Assembly (NCBI GenBank): GCA_963525745.1
Contig: CAURMH010000050.1
Coordinates: forward strand, 1-9,852
Reading direction: 5' to 3'
DNA from: CAURMH01 sp963525745
GTDB taxonomy: Bacteria; Pseudomonadota; Gammaproteobacteria; Enterobacterales; Pasteurellaceae
Length of the DNA stretch: 9,852 nucleotides
The position numbers were made by a program, and so were the translations under genes. Positions 1 to 7,230 of this stretch are shown here, one piece after another. Each line of letters begins with the position of its first letter. Position 1 is the stretch's first letter. Under the pieces are notes generated by a model. The model searched no databases. It had not been told where the DNA came from and worked only from the letters and a program-made list of their open reading frames with translations.

Positions 1-27
1 ACCACCGTCGAATCCAACTGAAATTAA

Positions 28-64
28 AAGGACTGAGTCCGATACAATATCGTTGCCAGTCCTT
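28..64. terminator. Hairpin downstream of sucB, possible terminator
   Basis: An 8-bp stem AAGGACTG (28-35) / CAGTCCTT (57-64) encloses a second stem CGATA (40-44) / TATCG (48-52) with a 3-base loop. On the minus strand it lies about 65 bases past the sucB stop and is followed by CTTTTAATTT, a moderate T-rich tail. It could end sucAB transcription, or serve in both directions for a gene entering from the left. The T-tract is not strong, so this is an inference from structure and place. Confidence 0.45.
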
Positions 65-101
65 GAATTAATCATCCAGATTTTTAAAGGCCACACATTT
101 G

Positions 102-110
102 ACCGCACTT
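102..110 (-). repeat. DNA uptake signal sequence (Haemophilus type)
   Basis: Perfect AAGTGCGGT core on the minus strand, followed by CAAATG and, further on, an A/T-rich TTTAAAAA stretch, as in the extended uptake signal. It lies between the sucB stop and the hairpin at 28-64. In Pasteurellaceae this motif marks DNA for preferential uptake during natural transformation. Confidence 0.85.
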
Positions 111-128
111 TACTGTTTACTACCTTAT

Positions 129-1355
129 TTAAATTTCTAACAATAAGCGGGTCGGATCTTCAAGCAGTTCTTTGATCGTCACTAAAAATCCGACGGATTC
201 TTTTCCGTCAATTAAGCGGTGATCATAAGAAAGCGCTAGATACATCATTGGGCGAATCACTACCTGTCCCTCCAATGCGATCGGACGTTCTTTAATGGCG
301 TGCATCCCTAAAATCGCACTTTGCGGCGGGTTAATTATCGGCGTTGACATTAGGGAGCCAAATACGCCGCCGTTTGTAATGGTAAAATTACCGCCGGTTA
401 ATTCTTCTACGGTTAATTTACCATCGCGTCCTTTTTCGGCAAAGGCTTTAATTTGTTTTTCTAAATCGGCCATGCCGGCTTTGTCACAATCGCGTAACAC
501 CGGTGTGACCAACCCTCGCGGCGTAGAAACGGCAATGCTAATATCGAAATAATTGTGATAAACCACATCATCCCCATCAATCGAGGCATTCACTTCCGGA
601 TAGCGTTTCAACGCTTCAACCACCGCTTTAATGTAAAAGGACATAAAACCTAAACGCACGCCATGTATTTTCTCGAACTTTTCGCCGTAAGTTTTACGCA
701 ACTGCATAATCGGTTGCATATCTACTTCGTTAAAAGTCGTCAACATCGCTGTGCTGTTTTTTGCTTCAAGTAAACGCTCCGCAATACGTTTACGCAGACG
801 TGTCATCGGTACGCGTTTTTCAGAACGACTATGATAAGCCACTGTACTCACCGTATCATGGTTCGTTGCTACTTCAGCTCGGGCTTTTTGCATATCGCGT
901 TTGGTTAATTCCTGTTCAATATCTTCGCGGGTTAAACGTCCGCCTACGCCGGAACCTTGAATTTTCGTCACATCCAAATCGTGTTCGGCAAGCAAACGGC
1001 GTACAGTTGGACTTTGATTTTCCGTATTGGCATGACTCTTTTCAATAGACACATGCTGACGATCCGCCGGCGTCGGTTGATTTTTATCCACTGTGGCTGC
1101 CGTTAGATCACCGTCTTTCACAGCCGATAGCTTTCCTAATAATTGCTTGCTCACCACTGTTGCGCCTTCCGCTTGTGCAATTTCGGCAACCACGCCACTC
1201 GTCTGCGCAGGCACTTCCAGGATGACTTTATCCGTTTCAATTTCAACCAATATCTCGTCACGTTTCACCGCGTCGCCTACGTTTTTATGCCATTTTGCTA
1301 CCGTTGCATCAGCAATGGATTCCGGTAAATCCGGGACTAAAATTTCAATACTCAT
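129..1355 (-). CDS. sucB: Dihydrolipoamide succinyltransferase, E2 of 2-oxoglutarate dehydrogenase
   Basis: This is the E2 core of the cytoplasmic 2-oxoglutarate dehydrogenase complex. It takes the succinyl group from E1 on a swinging lipoyl arm and passes it to CoA. The 408 residues match the family length (E. coli about 405). The N-terminal lipoyl domain (about 1-77) carries the lipoyl lysine K43 in ETDKVILEVPA. A charged, Pro-poor linker leads to the E1/E3-binding domain (about 115-150, SPTVRRLLAEH and GVGGRLTREDIE). The acyltransferase domain (about 180-408) ends with SYDHRLIDG, giving catalytic H379 and D383. The ATG at 1353-1355 has AAAGGAA (1361-1367) five bases upstream. It follows sucA by 66 bases on the same strand, so the two are probably one operon. 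There is no sign of damage. Confidence 0.97.
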   Translation of the reverse strand: MSIEILVPDLPESIADATVAKWHKNVGDAVKRDEILVEIETDKVILEVPAQTSGVVAEIAQAEGATVVSKQLLGKLSAVKDGDLTAATVDKNQPTPADRQHVSIEKSHANTENQSPTVRRLLAEHDLDVTKIQGSGVGGRLTREDIEQELTKRDMQKARAEVATNHDTVSTVAYHSRSEKRVPMTRLRKRIAERLLEAKNSTAMLTTFNEVDMQPIMQLRKTYGEKFEKIHGVRLGFMSFYIKAVVEALKRYPEVNASIDGDDVVYHNYFDISIAVSTPRGLVTPVLRDCDKAGMADLEKQIKAFAEKGRDGKLTVEELTGGNFTITNGGVFGSLMSTPIINPPQSAILGMHAIKERPIALEGQVVIRPMMYLALSYDHRLIDGKESVGFLVTIKELLEDPTRLLLEI

Positions 1356-1398
1356 TATGTTTCCTTTATCTTCTATTTGTAAAACTTGTTAAATTTCA

Positions 1399-1407
1399 AC
1401 CGCACTT
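1399..1407 (-). repeat. DNA uptake signal sequence inside the sucA-sucB gap
   Basis: Perfect AAGTGCGGT on the minus strand followed by TGAAATTTAAC, a good fit to the extended Haemophilus-type signal with its A/T-rich tail. It fills part of the 66-base space between the sucA stop and the sucB ribosome binding site, so it is transcribed within the operon. No pairing copy is nearby, so it does not form the hairpin terminator that paired signals can make. Confidence 0.88.
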
Positions 1408-1421
1408 TCTTACTTAATTCG

Positions 1422-4232
1422 TTATAAAGTCAGCGCCTCGTCAATCAGTTGTTTTTGCTGTTTAGTATGTAGCGACATATAGCCCACCGCAGGCGATGCG
1501 GAGGCCGGCCGGCCGACGTAAGTCAGCTTTGCGCCTTCAGGAATCGAGCTTTCAAAATTATGCTTGCTGCAATACCATGCGCCCTGATTTTGCGGCTCTT
1601 CCTGACACCATACATAATCCGCCACATGCGCATAAGGCGCGAGCGCATGTTTGATTTCTTCATGTGGGTAGGGATAAAGCTGTTCAATACGAATGATTGC
1701 GACGTCGGTTTGCGCACCGGCGCGGCGGCGTTCTAATAAATCATAGTAAACTTTGCCGGCACACAGAATCACCCGTTTAATTTGTGATGGTGCTAAATCA
1801 TCAATCTCACCGATAACATTTTGAAAGGTACCGTTCACCAATTCATCCTGTGTAGATACGGCCAGCGGGTGGCGCAAAAGCGACTTCGGCGAAATCGCAA
1901 TAAGCGGACGACGCATTTTACGAATGGCCTGGCGACGCAACATATGATAAACCTGTGCCGGCGTAGAAGGAACGCAAACCTGGATATTTTGCTCGGCACA
2001 AAGCTGTAGATAACGTTCCAGACGTGCGGACGAATGCTCCGGTCCTTGACCTTCATAGCCATGCGGCAACAACATGACTAAACCGCACATTCTCCCCCAT
2101 TTTTGCTCACCGGAGCTGATAAATTGATCGATAACGATTTGCGCCCCGTTGGCAAAATCACCAAATTGCGCTTCCCAAATCGTCAATGTTTTCGGATCGG
2201 TTGTGGCATAGCCGTATTCAAAGGCCAGCACAGCTTCTTCCGATAACACAGAATCCCAAACTTCAAAACGACCTTGTGTTGCATGTAAATGTGCCAGTGG
2301 CACATAGCCCGTTCCATCATTTTGATTATGTACCACGGCATGACGATGAAAAAAAGTGCCGCGACCGGAATCTTCACCGGACAAACGAACATGAACACCT
2401 TCATCTAATAAAGTCGCATAAGCCATGGTCTCGGCCATTCCCCAATCGTATAGCTTTTCGCCGCGAGCCATAGCACGGCGATCTTGATAAATTTTTTCCA
2501 CTCTCGGGTGGGCACGCAGTGTTTCAGGATATTCGCTCACGCGCTGAGCTAAGGTTAAAAAGCGATCTTGTGAAAATTGACTTGTGTAAGGAGAGGTCCA
2601 ATCGTAATTCAAATACTGTAGCCAATCCATCTTCGCCGTATCCATTTCACGCCATTCCGGCACAACACGGTCTCCGTTGTCTAACGCATCGCGATAAAGA
2701 TTCATCATTTCAACGGCCTCATTTTCCGTAATCACCCCTTCGGCAATTAATCGATCCGCATAGACTTTACGCGGCGTAGGGTGTTTTTTGATAATGCCGT
2801 ACATCATCGGTTGCGTTGCCAGCGGTTCATCCGCTTCGTTATGCCCATGACGGCGATAAGAAATCAAATCAATAAAAATATCCCGCTTAAACAAATTGCG
2901 GTATTCCACCGCCATCCGAGCAGCAAACACGACCGCCTCGGGATCATCGCCGTTGACATGAATAATCGGTGCCTGAATCATTTTGGCAATATCCGTACAA
3001 TATTCCGTAGAGCGCGTATCATTAGGATTTGATGTTGTAAAGCCGATTTGATTATTGATGACGATACGAATCGTCCCGCCAACCGTATACCCGCGGGCAT
3101 TCGACATATTCAGGGTCTCCTGTACGATCCCCTGCCCTGCAACGGCCGAATCACCGTGCACGGTAACCGCCAATACTTTTTCATGTGCAGTATCATTTAA
3201 ACGGGTCTGCCGCGCGCGCACCGAGCCGATAGCAACCGGTGCAACGATTTCCAAATGAGAAGGATTAAAGGCTAAGGTTAAGTGTACTTTACGTTCATCT
3301 ACAGCAAAATCCGAGGAAAAACCTTGATGATATTTCACATCGCCGGTTCGATTATCTTCGGCATGTTTACCTGCAAATTCGTCAAATAAATTTTCCGGCT
3401 TTTTACCCAACACATTCACCAACATATTCAAACGCCCACGATGCGCCATTCCCATAACAACATCGTCAATGCCTTGACGCCCGGCATGGCGAATAATCTC
3501 CTTCATTAAAGGAATAAAGGCGTCGCTGCCTTCTAAAGAGAAACGTTTCGCACCGGGAAATTTTGCGCCCAAATAACGCTCTAAACCATCCGCCGCCGTT
3601 AATTCATTTAACAGGTTGACCTGCTCGTTACGGTCAAACAAGGGTTTATTCAAACGGCTTTCAAGTTTGCTTTGCAGCCAATTCTTCTGAGCCATGTCCT
3701 GCACATGCATAAACTCCAAACCGATGGTTCCGCAATAGGTCTCCTTCAACATTTCCGCCAATTCACCAAGCTTAATCGTATCACGCGCATAAACATAATG
3801 ATTGATATTAAAGGTTTCATTTAAATCCTGATTATCAAAACCATGATAACGATAATCCAACTCCGGCACGGAAGAAACTTTCCAACGATAATAGTTAAGC
3901 GGATCCAAATTTGCTTCAAGATGGCCACGAAAACGATAAGCATTAATAAACTGCAACACCTTGACCAACTTTGCGCTGGCCTGCGGATCGATCACCGTGA
4001 CTGATTCCGACGAATTTTCATGCGCTAAACGACGAAAGTAATCGCGCACGGAAGCGTGAGACTGCTCCGCCGTTTCCATTTTCGGAAACGCATCAAAAAT
4101 ACGGCGCCAACCTTCCTCAACGGAACGAGGATCATTTAAATAATTCTCATACAACGCCTCAATATAAGACTGATTCGCGCCGCCAAATGCGGAAGAAGCT
4201 AACCATTCGTCAAATGTCTTTTTATTCTGCAT
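1422..4232 (-). CDS. sucA: 2-oxoglutarate dehydrogenase E1 component
   Basis: This thiamine-diphosphate enzyme decarboxylates 2-oxoglutarate and hands the succinyl group to the lipoyl arm of SucB. From the chosen start it has 936 residues (E. coli about 933). Visible landmarks are the N-terminal ANQSYIEALYENYL segment that docks the complex, AYRFRGH (98-104), GMAHRGRLN with H264, KYHQGFSSDF with H302, HGDSAVAGQG (359-368), NNQIGFTTSN (393-402) and RRHGHNEADEP (460-470), all typical of the cofactor and substrate site. An in-frame ATG 11 codons further upstream (4265) exists. I prefer 4232 because MQNKK lines up with the E. coli start and a purine-rich AAGGGGCGGG lies just ahead of it. It leads the sucAB pair and diverges from the glycosyltransferase gene. 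It is intact. Confidence 0.97.
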   Translation of the reverse strand: MQNKKTFDEWLASSAFGGANQSYIEALYENYLNDPRSVEEGWRRIFDAFPKMETAEQSHASVRDYFRRLAHENSSESVTVIDPQASAKLVKVLQFINAYRFRGHLEANLDPLNYYRWKVSSVPELDYRYHGFDNQDLNETFNINHYVYARDTIKLGELAEMLKETYCGTIGLEFMHVQDMAQKNWLQSKLESRLNKPLFDRNEQVNLLNELTAADGLERYLGAKFPGAKRFSLEGSDAFIPLMKEIIRHAGRQGIDDVVMGMAHRGRLNMLVNVLGKKPENLFDEFAGKHAEDNRTGDVKYHQGFSSDFAVDERKVHLTLAFNPSHLEIVAPVAIGSVRARQTRLNDTAHEKVLAVTVHGDSAVAGQGIVQETLNMSNARGYTVGGTIRIVINNQIGFTTSNPNDTRSTEYCTDIAKMIQAPIIHVNGDDPEAVVFAARMAVEYRNLFKRDIFIDLISYRRHGHNEADEPLATQPMMYGIIKKHPTPRKVYADRLIAEGVITENEAVEMMNLYRDALDNGDRVVPEWREMDTAKMDWLQYLNYDWTSPYTSQFSQDRFLTLAQRVSEYPETLRAHPRVEKIYQDRRAMARGEKLYDWGMAETMAYATLLDEGVHVRLSGEDSGRGTFFHRHAVVHNQNDGTGYVPLAHLHATQGRFEVWDSVLSEEAVLAFEYGYATTDPKTLTIWEAQFGDFANGAQIVIDQFISSGEQKWGRMCGLVMLLPHGYEGQGPEHSSARLERYLQLCAEQNIQVCVPSTPAQVYHMLRRQAIRKMRRPLIAISPKSLLRHPLAVSTQDELVNGTFQNVIGEIDDLAPSQIKRVILCAGKVYYDLLERRRAGAQTDVAIIRIEQLYPYPHEEIKHALAPYAHVADYVWCQEEPQNQGAWYCSKHNFESSIPEGAKLTYVGRPASASPAVGYMSLHTKQQKQLIDEALTL

Positions 4233-4262
4233 ACTTACCCGCCCCTTTTTAACTAAAAAATT

Positions 4263-4300
4263 CACACTTATTATACATAGGATTTAAAGAAGCTCTAGCT
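4263..4300 (-). promoter_or_regulatory. Candidate sucAB promoter
   Basis: A perfect TATAAT occurs on the minus strand at 4275-4270, about 38 bases ahead of the preferred sucA ATG, which would give a leader of about 30 bases. No good -35 hexamer is seen 16-18 bases upstream (TAGAGC is the nearest). It may therefore need an activator, or the -10 match may be chance in A/T-rich DNA. The match is seen directly; the promoter role is inferred. Confidence 0.4.
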
Positions 4301-4370
4301 AAATCGTATAGAAAAAAACGCGATGAGAAAATTATAGTCGAACTCAAAATAAAACGACGTATCGTTACAT

Positions 4371-4397
4371 TTGTCGGACTGAAAAATTTTTTATAAA
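4371..4397 (+). promoter_or_regulatory. Weak candidate promoter for the glycosyltransferase gene
   Basis: TATAAA at 4392-4397 is preceded by TTGTCG at 4371-4376 with a short 15-base spacer. It would start transcription near 4404, about 70 bases before the ATG. The DNA here is A/T-rich, so the match is weak evidence. Confidence 0.25.
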
Positions 4398-4411
4398 ATG
4401 TCTCCGTTTTG

Positions 4412-4420
4412 ACCGCACTT
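4412..4420 (-). repeat. DNA uptake signal sequence
   Basis: Perfect AAGTGCGGT on the minus strand, followed by CAAAACGG. It lies in the divergent gap between sucA and the glycosyltransferase gene, downstream of the candidate -10 for the latter. Confidence 0.85.
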
Positions 4421-4475
4421 TGCCTTTGCTTACCGTATTTTCTCAATAACTTTTGCTTTACTAACGGAGCGTTTT

Positions 4476-6020
4476 ATGCCAAACCGACAGCCAACATTAG
4501 GTTACGTCCTTTATCCGGAAAAAGAACCTGAAAAATTAAAAGTATTTCTTTCACAGGACGACACAACCGAATTCACTCCCGTTGCCTATATCGATCCAAC
4601 TTCATTAGCTCTTCTCGGTGATAAAGATATTCTGTTCAATTCCTCTAAAGCCAAAGAAAAATTAGGGCGTGAAGTCACCTTTAATGAAATCGCCAAAACA
4701 TTATCCCATATAAAATGTTGGAAAATGATCGCCGAAAACGAAACATTAACGGATCAGGATTTTGCCTTAATTGCAGAAAATGAAGCATGCTTAATCAACA
4801 ATTATCAAAAATATGTCCGTGATTATATTAACACTTATCCTTATTACGGCATTATTAAATTGCAACGAAGTAACGCCATTATAGACGAACGATTACTTAA
4901 AGAGGGCGATAATGTTCATGCCGTCGTCTATCCGACTAAAGACGATTATAATAATTCCGGCTCCTCATTTTATTTAATACGCAAAGACATGGCAAAAGCG
5001 CTAATCCTAAAACTAACGCAAGAAAAGCCTTATTGGCTATCCGATTATTTCGGCGAGTTTTGTTCTCCTGATAAAATCGTACAAGCTTTTTATTTACTAA
5101 GTGAAATTCCGGAAAAAAAAGATATCACTAACCGTACCCCCTTATTCAGTATTATTATCCCGGTTTATAATGTAGAACGCTATTTAAAACAATGTATTGA
5201 TTCCGTTTTAATGCAGGATGCCGAAAATTATGAGATCGTCTTAATTAATGACGGCTCCAGTGATACTTCATTAGAAATCTGTCTTGAATATATTAAAACG
5301 AATCCGAATATTACATTAATTCATAAAATTAATACCGGCGTTTCAGATTCAAGAAATAAAGGAATTAATCTTGCTCGAGGAAAATATTTAATTTTTTTAG
5401 ACAGCGATGATTATTGGGAAGGCACGACAATATTATCTGACTTAGAAAAAATCTATAACGAATATCACCCGGATGTGATTTTTAATTATATGACCTCCGT
5501 ATCTAAGAACCTAATTACTTATCATACACTTGATTTTCATAAAAAATACGGTGATTTCCATCAAGATTTTAAAGAATTATACGAAAAAGAAGTGTATGTC
5601 GGCTTCCCTGTTTCTAAAGTAATTAAAAAAGAACTTATTATAGAAAACGCATTGTATTTTCATCCTGAAAGAAAATTCGAAGACGTGCTTTGGAGTTTCA
5701 ATCTGATTCGCCATATTAAAACTTACGCCGTTTATCCAAAACCGTTTTATATGTATCGAAGAGAAAGAGAAGGTTCAATCAGCCATACGGTTAAAAAAGA
5801 AAACGTTAAAGATCAATTAAATAATTTTATTGATATTATTAAAGAGCTTGAAATGCTATTAGAAGCCGTCCCAATGCTTTCTTTAATGGCTAAAAAATAT
5901 GTAAAAGACGTCAGTCGTTTTACATTACACTGCTACGGCTTATTGCCACAACATGATCAAGAAGAATTGAAACCGCTGGAAAGCCACCTTCTTGAACTGG
6001 TTCAGCGTTATTTGGATTGA
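4476..6020 (+). CDS. Two-domain glycosyltransferase: degenerate GT25-like region plus GT2 domain
   Basis: A 514-residue cytoplasmic protein, probably acting on lipooligosaccharide or another surface glycan; the sugar and acceptor cannot be read from the sequence. Residues about 8-195 resemble family 25 LPS glycosyltransferases: EVTFNEIAKTLSHIKCW (66-82) matches the GEIGCALSH region, and SGSSFYLIRKDMAKAL (161-176) matches the late Gly/Tyr-rich motif. However, the expected LEDD acidic motif reads IAENEA (99-104), so this half may not be catalytic. Residues about 222-440 form a GT2 (GT-A) domain: FSIIIPVYNVERYL (224-237), NDGSSD (258-263), LDSDD (308-312) as the DXD metal site, and FEDVLW (401-406) near the usual catalytic acid. 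The C-terminus is helical and charged. No signal peptide or membrane segment is seen. GGAG at 4466-4469 lies six bases before the ATG. An A8 run (5113-5120) sits in the linker. The gene stands alone, divergent from sucA. Confidence 0.85.
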   Translation: MPNRQPTLGYVLYPEKEPEKLKVFLSQDDTTEFTPVAYIDPTSLALLGDKDILFNSSKAKEKLGREVTFNEIAKTLSHIKCWKMIAENETLTDQDFALIAENEACLINNYQKYVRDYINTYPYYGIIKLQRSNAIIDERLLKEGDNVHAVVYPTKDDYNNSGSSFYLIRKDMAKALILKLTQEKPYWLSDYFGEFCSPDKIVQAFYLLSEIPEKKDITNRTPLFSIIIPVYNVERYLKQCIDSVLMQDAENYEIVLINDGSSDTSLEICLEYIKTNPNITLIHKINTGVSDSRNKGINLARGKYLIFLDSDDYWEGTTILSDLEKIYNEYHPDVIFNYMTSVSKNLITYHTLDFHKKYGDFHQDFKELYEKEVYVGFPVSKVIKKELIIENALYFHPERKFEDVLWSFNLIRHIKTYAVYPKPFYMYRREREGSISHTVKKENVKDQLNNFIDIIKELEMLLEAVPMLSLMAKKYVKDVSRFTLHCYGLLPQHDQEELKPLESHLLELVQRYLD

Positions 6021-6072
6021 CGTTGATGCATCATATAGCAGCCTATTTAACACAAAAAATCTCAAAAAAATG

Positions 6073-6081
6073 ACCGCACTT
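6073..6081 (-). repeat. DNA uptake signal sequence
   Basis: Perfect AAGTGCGGT on the minus strand, followed by CATTTTTTTGAG, close to the extended consensus. It lies about 50 bases past the glycosyltransferase stop in a non-coding stretch where no convincing terminator for that gene is seen. Confidence 0.85.
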
Positions 6082-6145
6082 TCGTCCAATAAATAGACAA
6101 ATTAAGTTTAATTTCACATAGCATATAAAATTAAACTATAAATAT

Positions 6146-6325
6146 ATGTATTTTACTCGTCAAATCAAAACTACGGCCAGTCCGAATAAAAAAATAGCAA
6201 AAAGTTTTGTGTTACTAAATTCGCTTGAAAAAGAATTGACTATCGGGTCGGGCATTATTAATCAATATCCGAATAAACATTATCGGGCAGAAGATTTGGT
6301 CACATTGTCGGTATCCTATTTATAA
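6146..6325 (+). CDS. Small ORF of unknown function, possibly a gene remnant
   Basis: A 59-codon ORF that starts MYFTRQIKTT and ends LVTLSVSYL. I do not recognise it. The frame is open from 6122, just after a TAG, so coding-like sequence (HIKLNYKY) also precedes the ATG. No ribosome binding site is visible ahead of the ATG. The last residues alternate polar and non-polar and look like a final outer-membrane beta-strand, but the usual terminal aromatic residue is missing. It could be the 3' end of a lost gene, a real small protein, or chance. The shared terminator follows 21 bases after its stop. I infer a remnant more than a working gene. Confidence 0.3.
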   Translation: MYFTRQIKTTASPNKKIAKSFVLLNSLEKELTIGSGIINQYPNKHYRAEDLVTLSVSYL

Positions 6326-6346
6326 TGTTACCTCGCTTAAAATACA

Positions 6347-6368
6347 AAACCCGACTTTCGTCGGGTTT
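6347..6368. terminator. Bidirectional intrinsic terminator between the small ORF and dps
   Basis: A perfect 9-bp stem AAACCCGAC (6347-6355) / GTCGGGTTT (6360-6368) closes a TTTC loop. On the plus strand it runs into GCTTTATTTT; on the minus strand, into TGTATTTT after the stem's own Ts. It lies 18 bases past the dps stop, so it most probably ends dps, and it can also stop transcription coming from the left. Confidence 0.85.
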
Positions 6369-6386
6369 GCTTTATTTTATCTCAAA

Positions 6387-6956
6387 TTAAATATTCCCAG
6401 CCCCGTTATCCAAATGGGCGCGCAAGAACCATTGTAATTTTTCGATCGCGCGGGTTTGTGCGACTAACAAATCTTCGGTAATCGGATCTAACTCGCCGAA
6501 ATGTTCCAACACAAAGCGATGAGATTCAATGTTATGCGCATAATACTTATCGATTAAACGCAAATGATCTTGTGCCGTCGCACGACCAAGCGGATATTCC
6601 GGGGTTTGACGATGGGCGACTAAATTGCCCGGCAAACCGTTCGGTGCAACACCAAGAGTAGCAATACGTTCCGCCATTTCATCGACGAAATCGCGCACTT
6701 CATCAGTTTGGCTATCCAACATTTCATGCACCGCGATAAATTGCGGACCGACGACGTTCCAGTGCGCGTGTTTCAAAATCAGCGCTAATTCGTTTAAGCC
6801 TTGCAAACGGCTTTGTAATGCGTCGGCAATCGAGTGTCCTGTTTTCACTTCCACGCCGGGCACAGTGTAATCGGCGTTTTTATGCGTATCTGCATTTAAT
6901 GAACGGCTCACTTCAGTTAATGTTAACACTGGGTAATTAATCGTTTGACTTGTCAT
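6387..6956 (-). CDS. dps: Dps family ferritin-like DNA protection protein
   Basis: Dps proteins form a hollow 12-subunit shell that oxidises ferrous iron with hydrogen peroxide and stores it. Some members also coat DNA. All five intersubunit ferroxidase ligands can be seen: H65 in AHWNVVG, H77 and D81 in AVHEMLD, and D92 and E96 in FVDEMAER. Each is shifted by exactly 14 from the E. coli numbering (51, 63, 67, 78, 82). At 189 residues it is about 20 longer than E. coli Dps, mostly from a longer N-terminus that has few lysines, so lysine-tail DNA binding of the E. coli kind is not assured. GAGGAG (6963-6968 on the complement) lies six bases from the ATG. It is divergent from xthA, with 274 bases between the two starts, and stands as a single gene. 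Confidence 0.93.
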   Translation of the reverse strand: MTSQTINYPVLTLTEVSRSLNADTHKNADYTVPGVEVKTGHSIADALQSRLQGLNELALILKHAHWNVVGPQFIAVHEMLDSQTDEVRDFVDEMAERIATLGVAPNGLPGNLVAHRQTPEYPLGRATAQDHLRLIDKYYAHNIESHRFVLEHFGELDPITEDLLVAQTRAIEKLQWFLRAHLDNGAGNI

Positions 6957-7109
6957 AATATTCTCCTCTTTAATAAGATTTAAGTTAAAATTTAAATGAA
7001 CTCTAAATTAAAACGAGCCTATTCTACTACATCACAAAAGCAAGTATACGAAACGATTCGATAGGTATAATCTTACAAAAATAAGTCTAAATAAATGTAA
7101 AATCTATTA

Positions 7110-7118
7110 AAGTGCGGT
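7110..7118 (+). repeat. DNA uptake signal sequence
   Basis: Perfect AAGTGCGGT followed by TAAATTTCCC, matching the extended signal. It is the only perfect copy on the plus strand in this window and lies in the divergent gap between dps and xthA. Confidence 0.88.
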
Positions 7119-7178
7119 TAAATTTCCCGAACTTTCAGTTGCTCCATGTTTAATCTGCACGATCCAATATACACAATA

Positions 7179-7206
7179 TTAGTAGTTAAGATATTTTTAG
7201 TATAAA
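7179..7206 (+). promoter_or_regulatory. Weak candidate xthA promoter
   Basis: TATAAA at 7201-7206 with TTAGTA at 7179-7184 and a 16-base spacer. Transcription would start near 7213, giving a leader of about 18 bases that includes the AGGAG ribosome binding site. A second TATAAT lies at 7066-7071 without a good -35. Either could serve; the sequence alone does not decide. Confidence 0.3.
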
Positions 7207-7230
7207 ATCGTCTTGTTTTTAGGAGTATTC

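Noticed and set aside
7..18. GTCGAATCCAAC resembles a tRNA T-loop
   Set aside because: No matching acceptor, D or anticodon arms can be formed in the DNA present.
1..21. Plus-strand frame reading TTVESN then TGA, perhaps the end of a gene entering from the left
   Set aside because: Only six codons are visible, so there is no way to tell a gene end from chance; the hairpin that follows at 28-64 would fit but does not prove it.
295..3258. Many plus-strand and other-frame ORFs of 60-100 codons opposite sucB and sucA
   Set aside because: They are antisense or out-of-frame shadows of two strongly conserved genes and show no family features.
4233..4265. Longer sucA start 11 codons upstream (MNFLVKKGRVS)
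   Set aside because: The extra residues would overlap the purine-rich ribosome binding site, and MQNKK is the homologous start.
6625..6870. Plus-strand ORF opposite dps
   Set aside because: Shadow of the dps frame; Ser/Cys-rich composition is typical of antisense reading.
7213..7230. Longer xthA start upstream of 7231
   Set aside because: The AGGAG at 7221-7225 would be inside the coding part, and the family begins at MKVVSFN.
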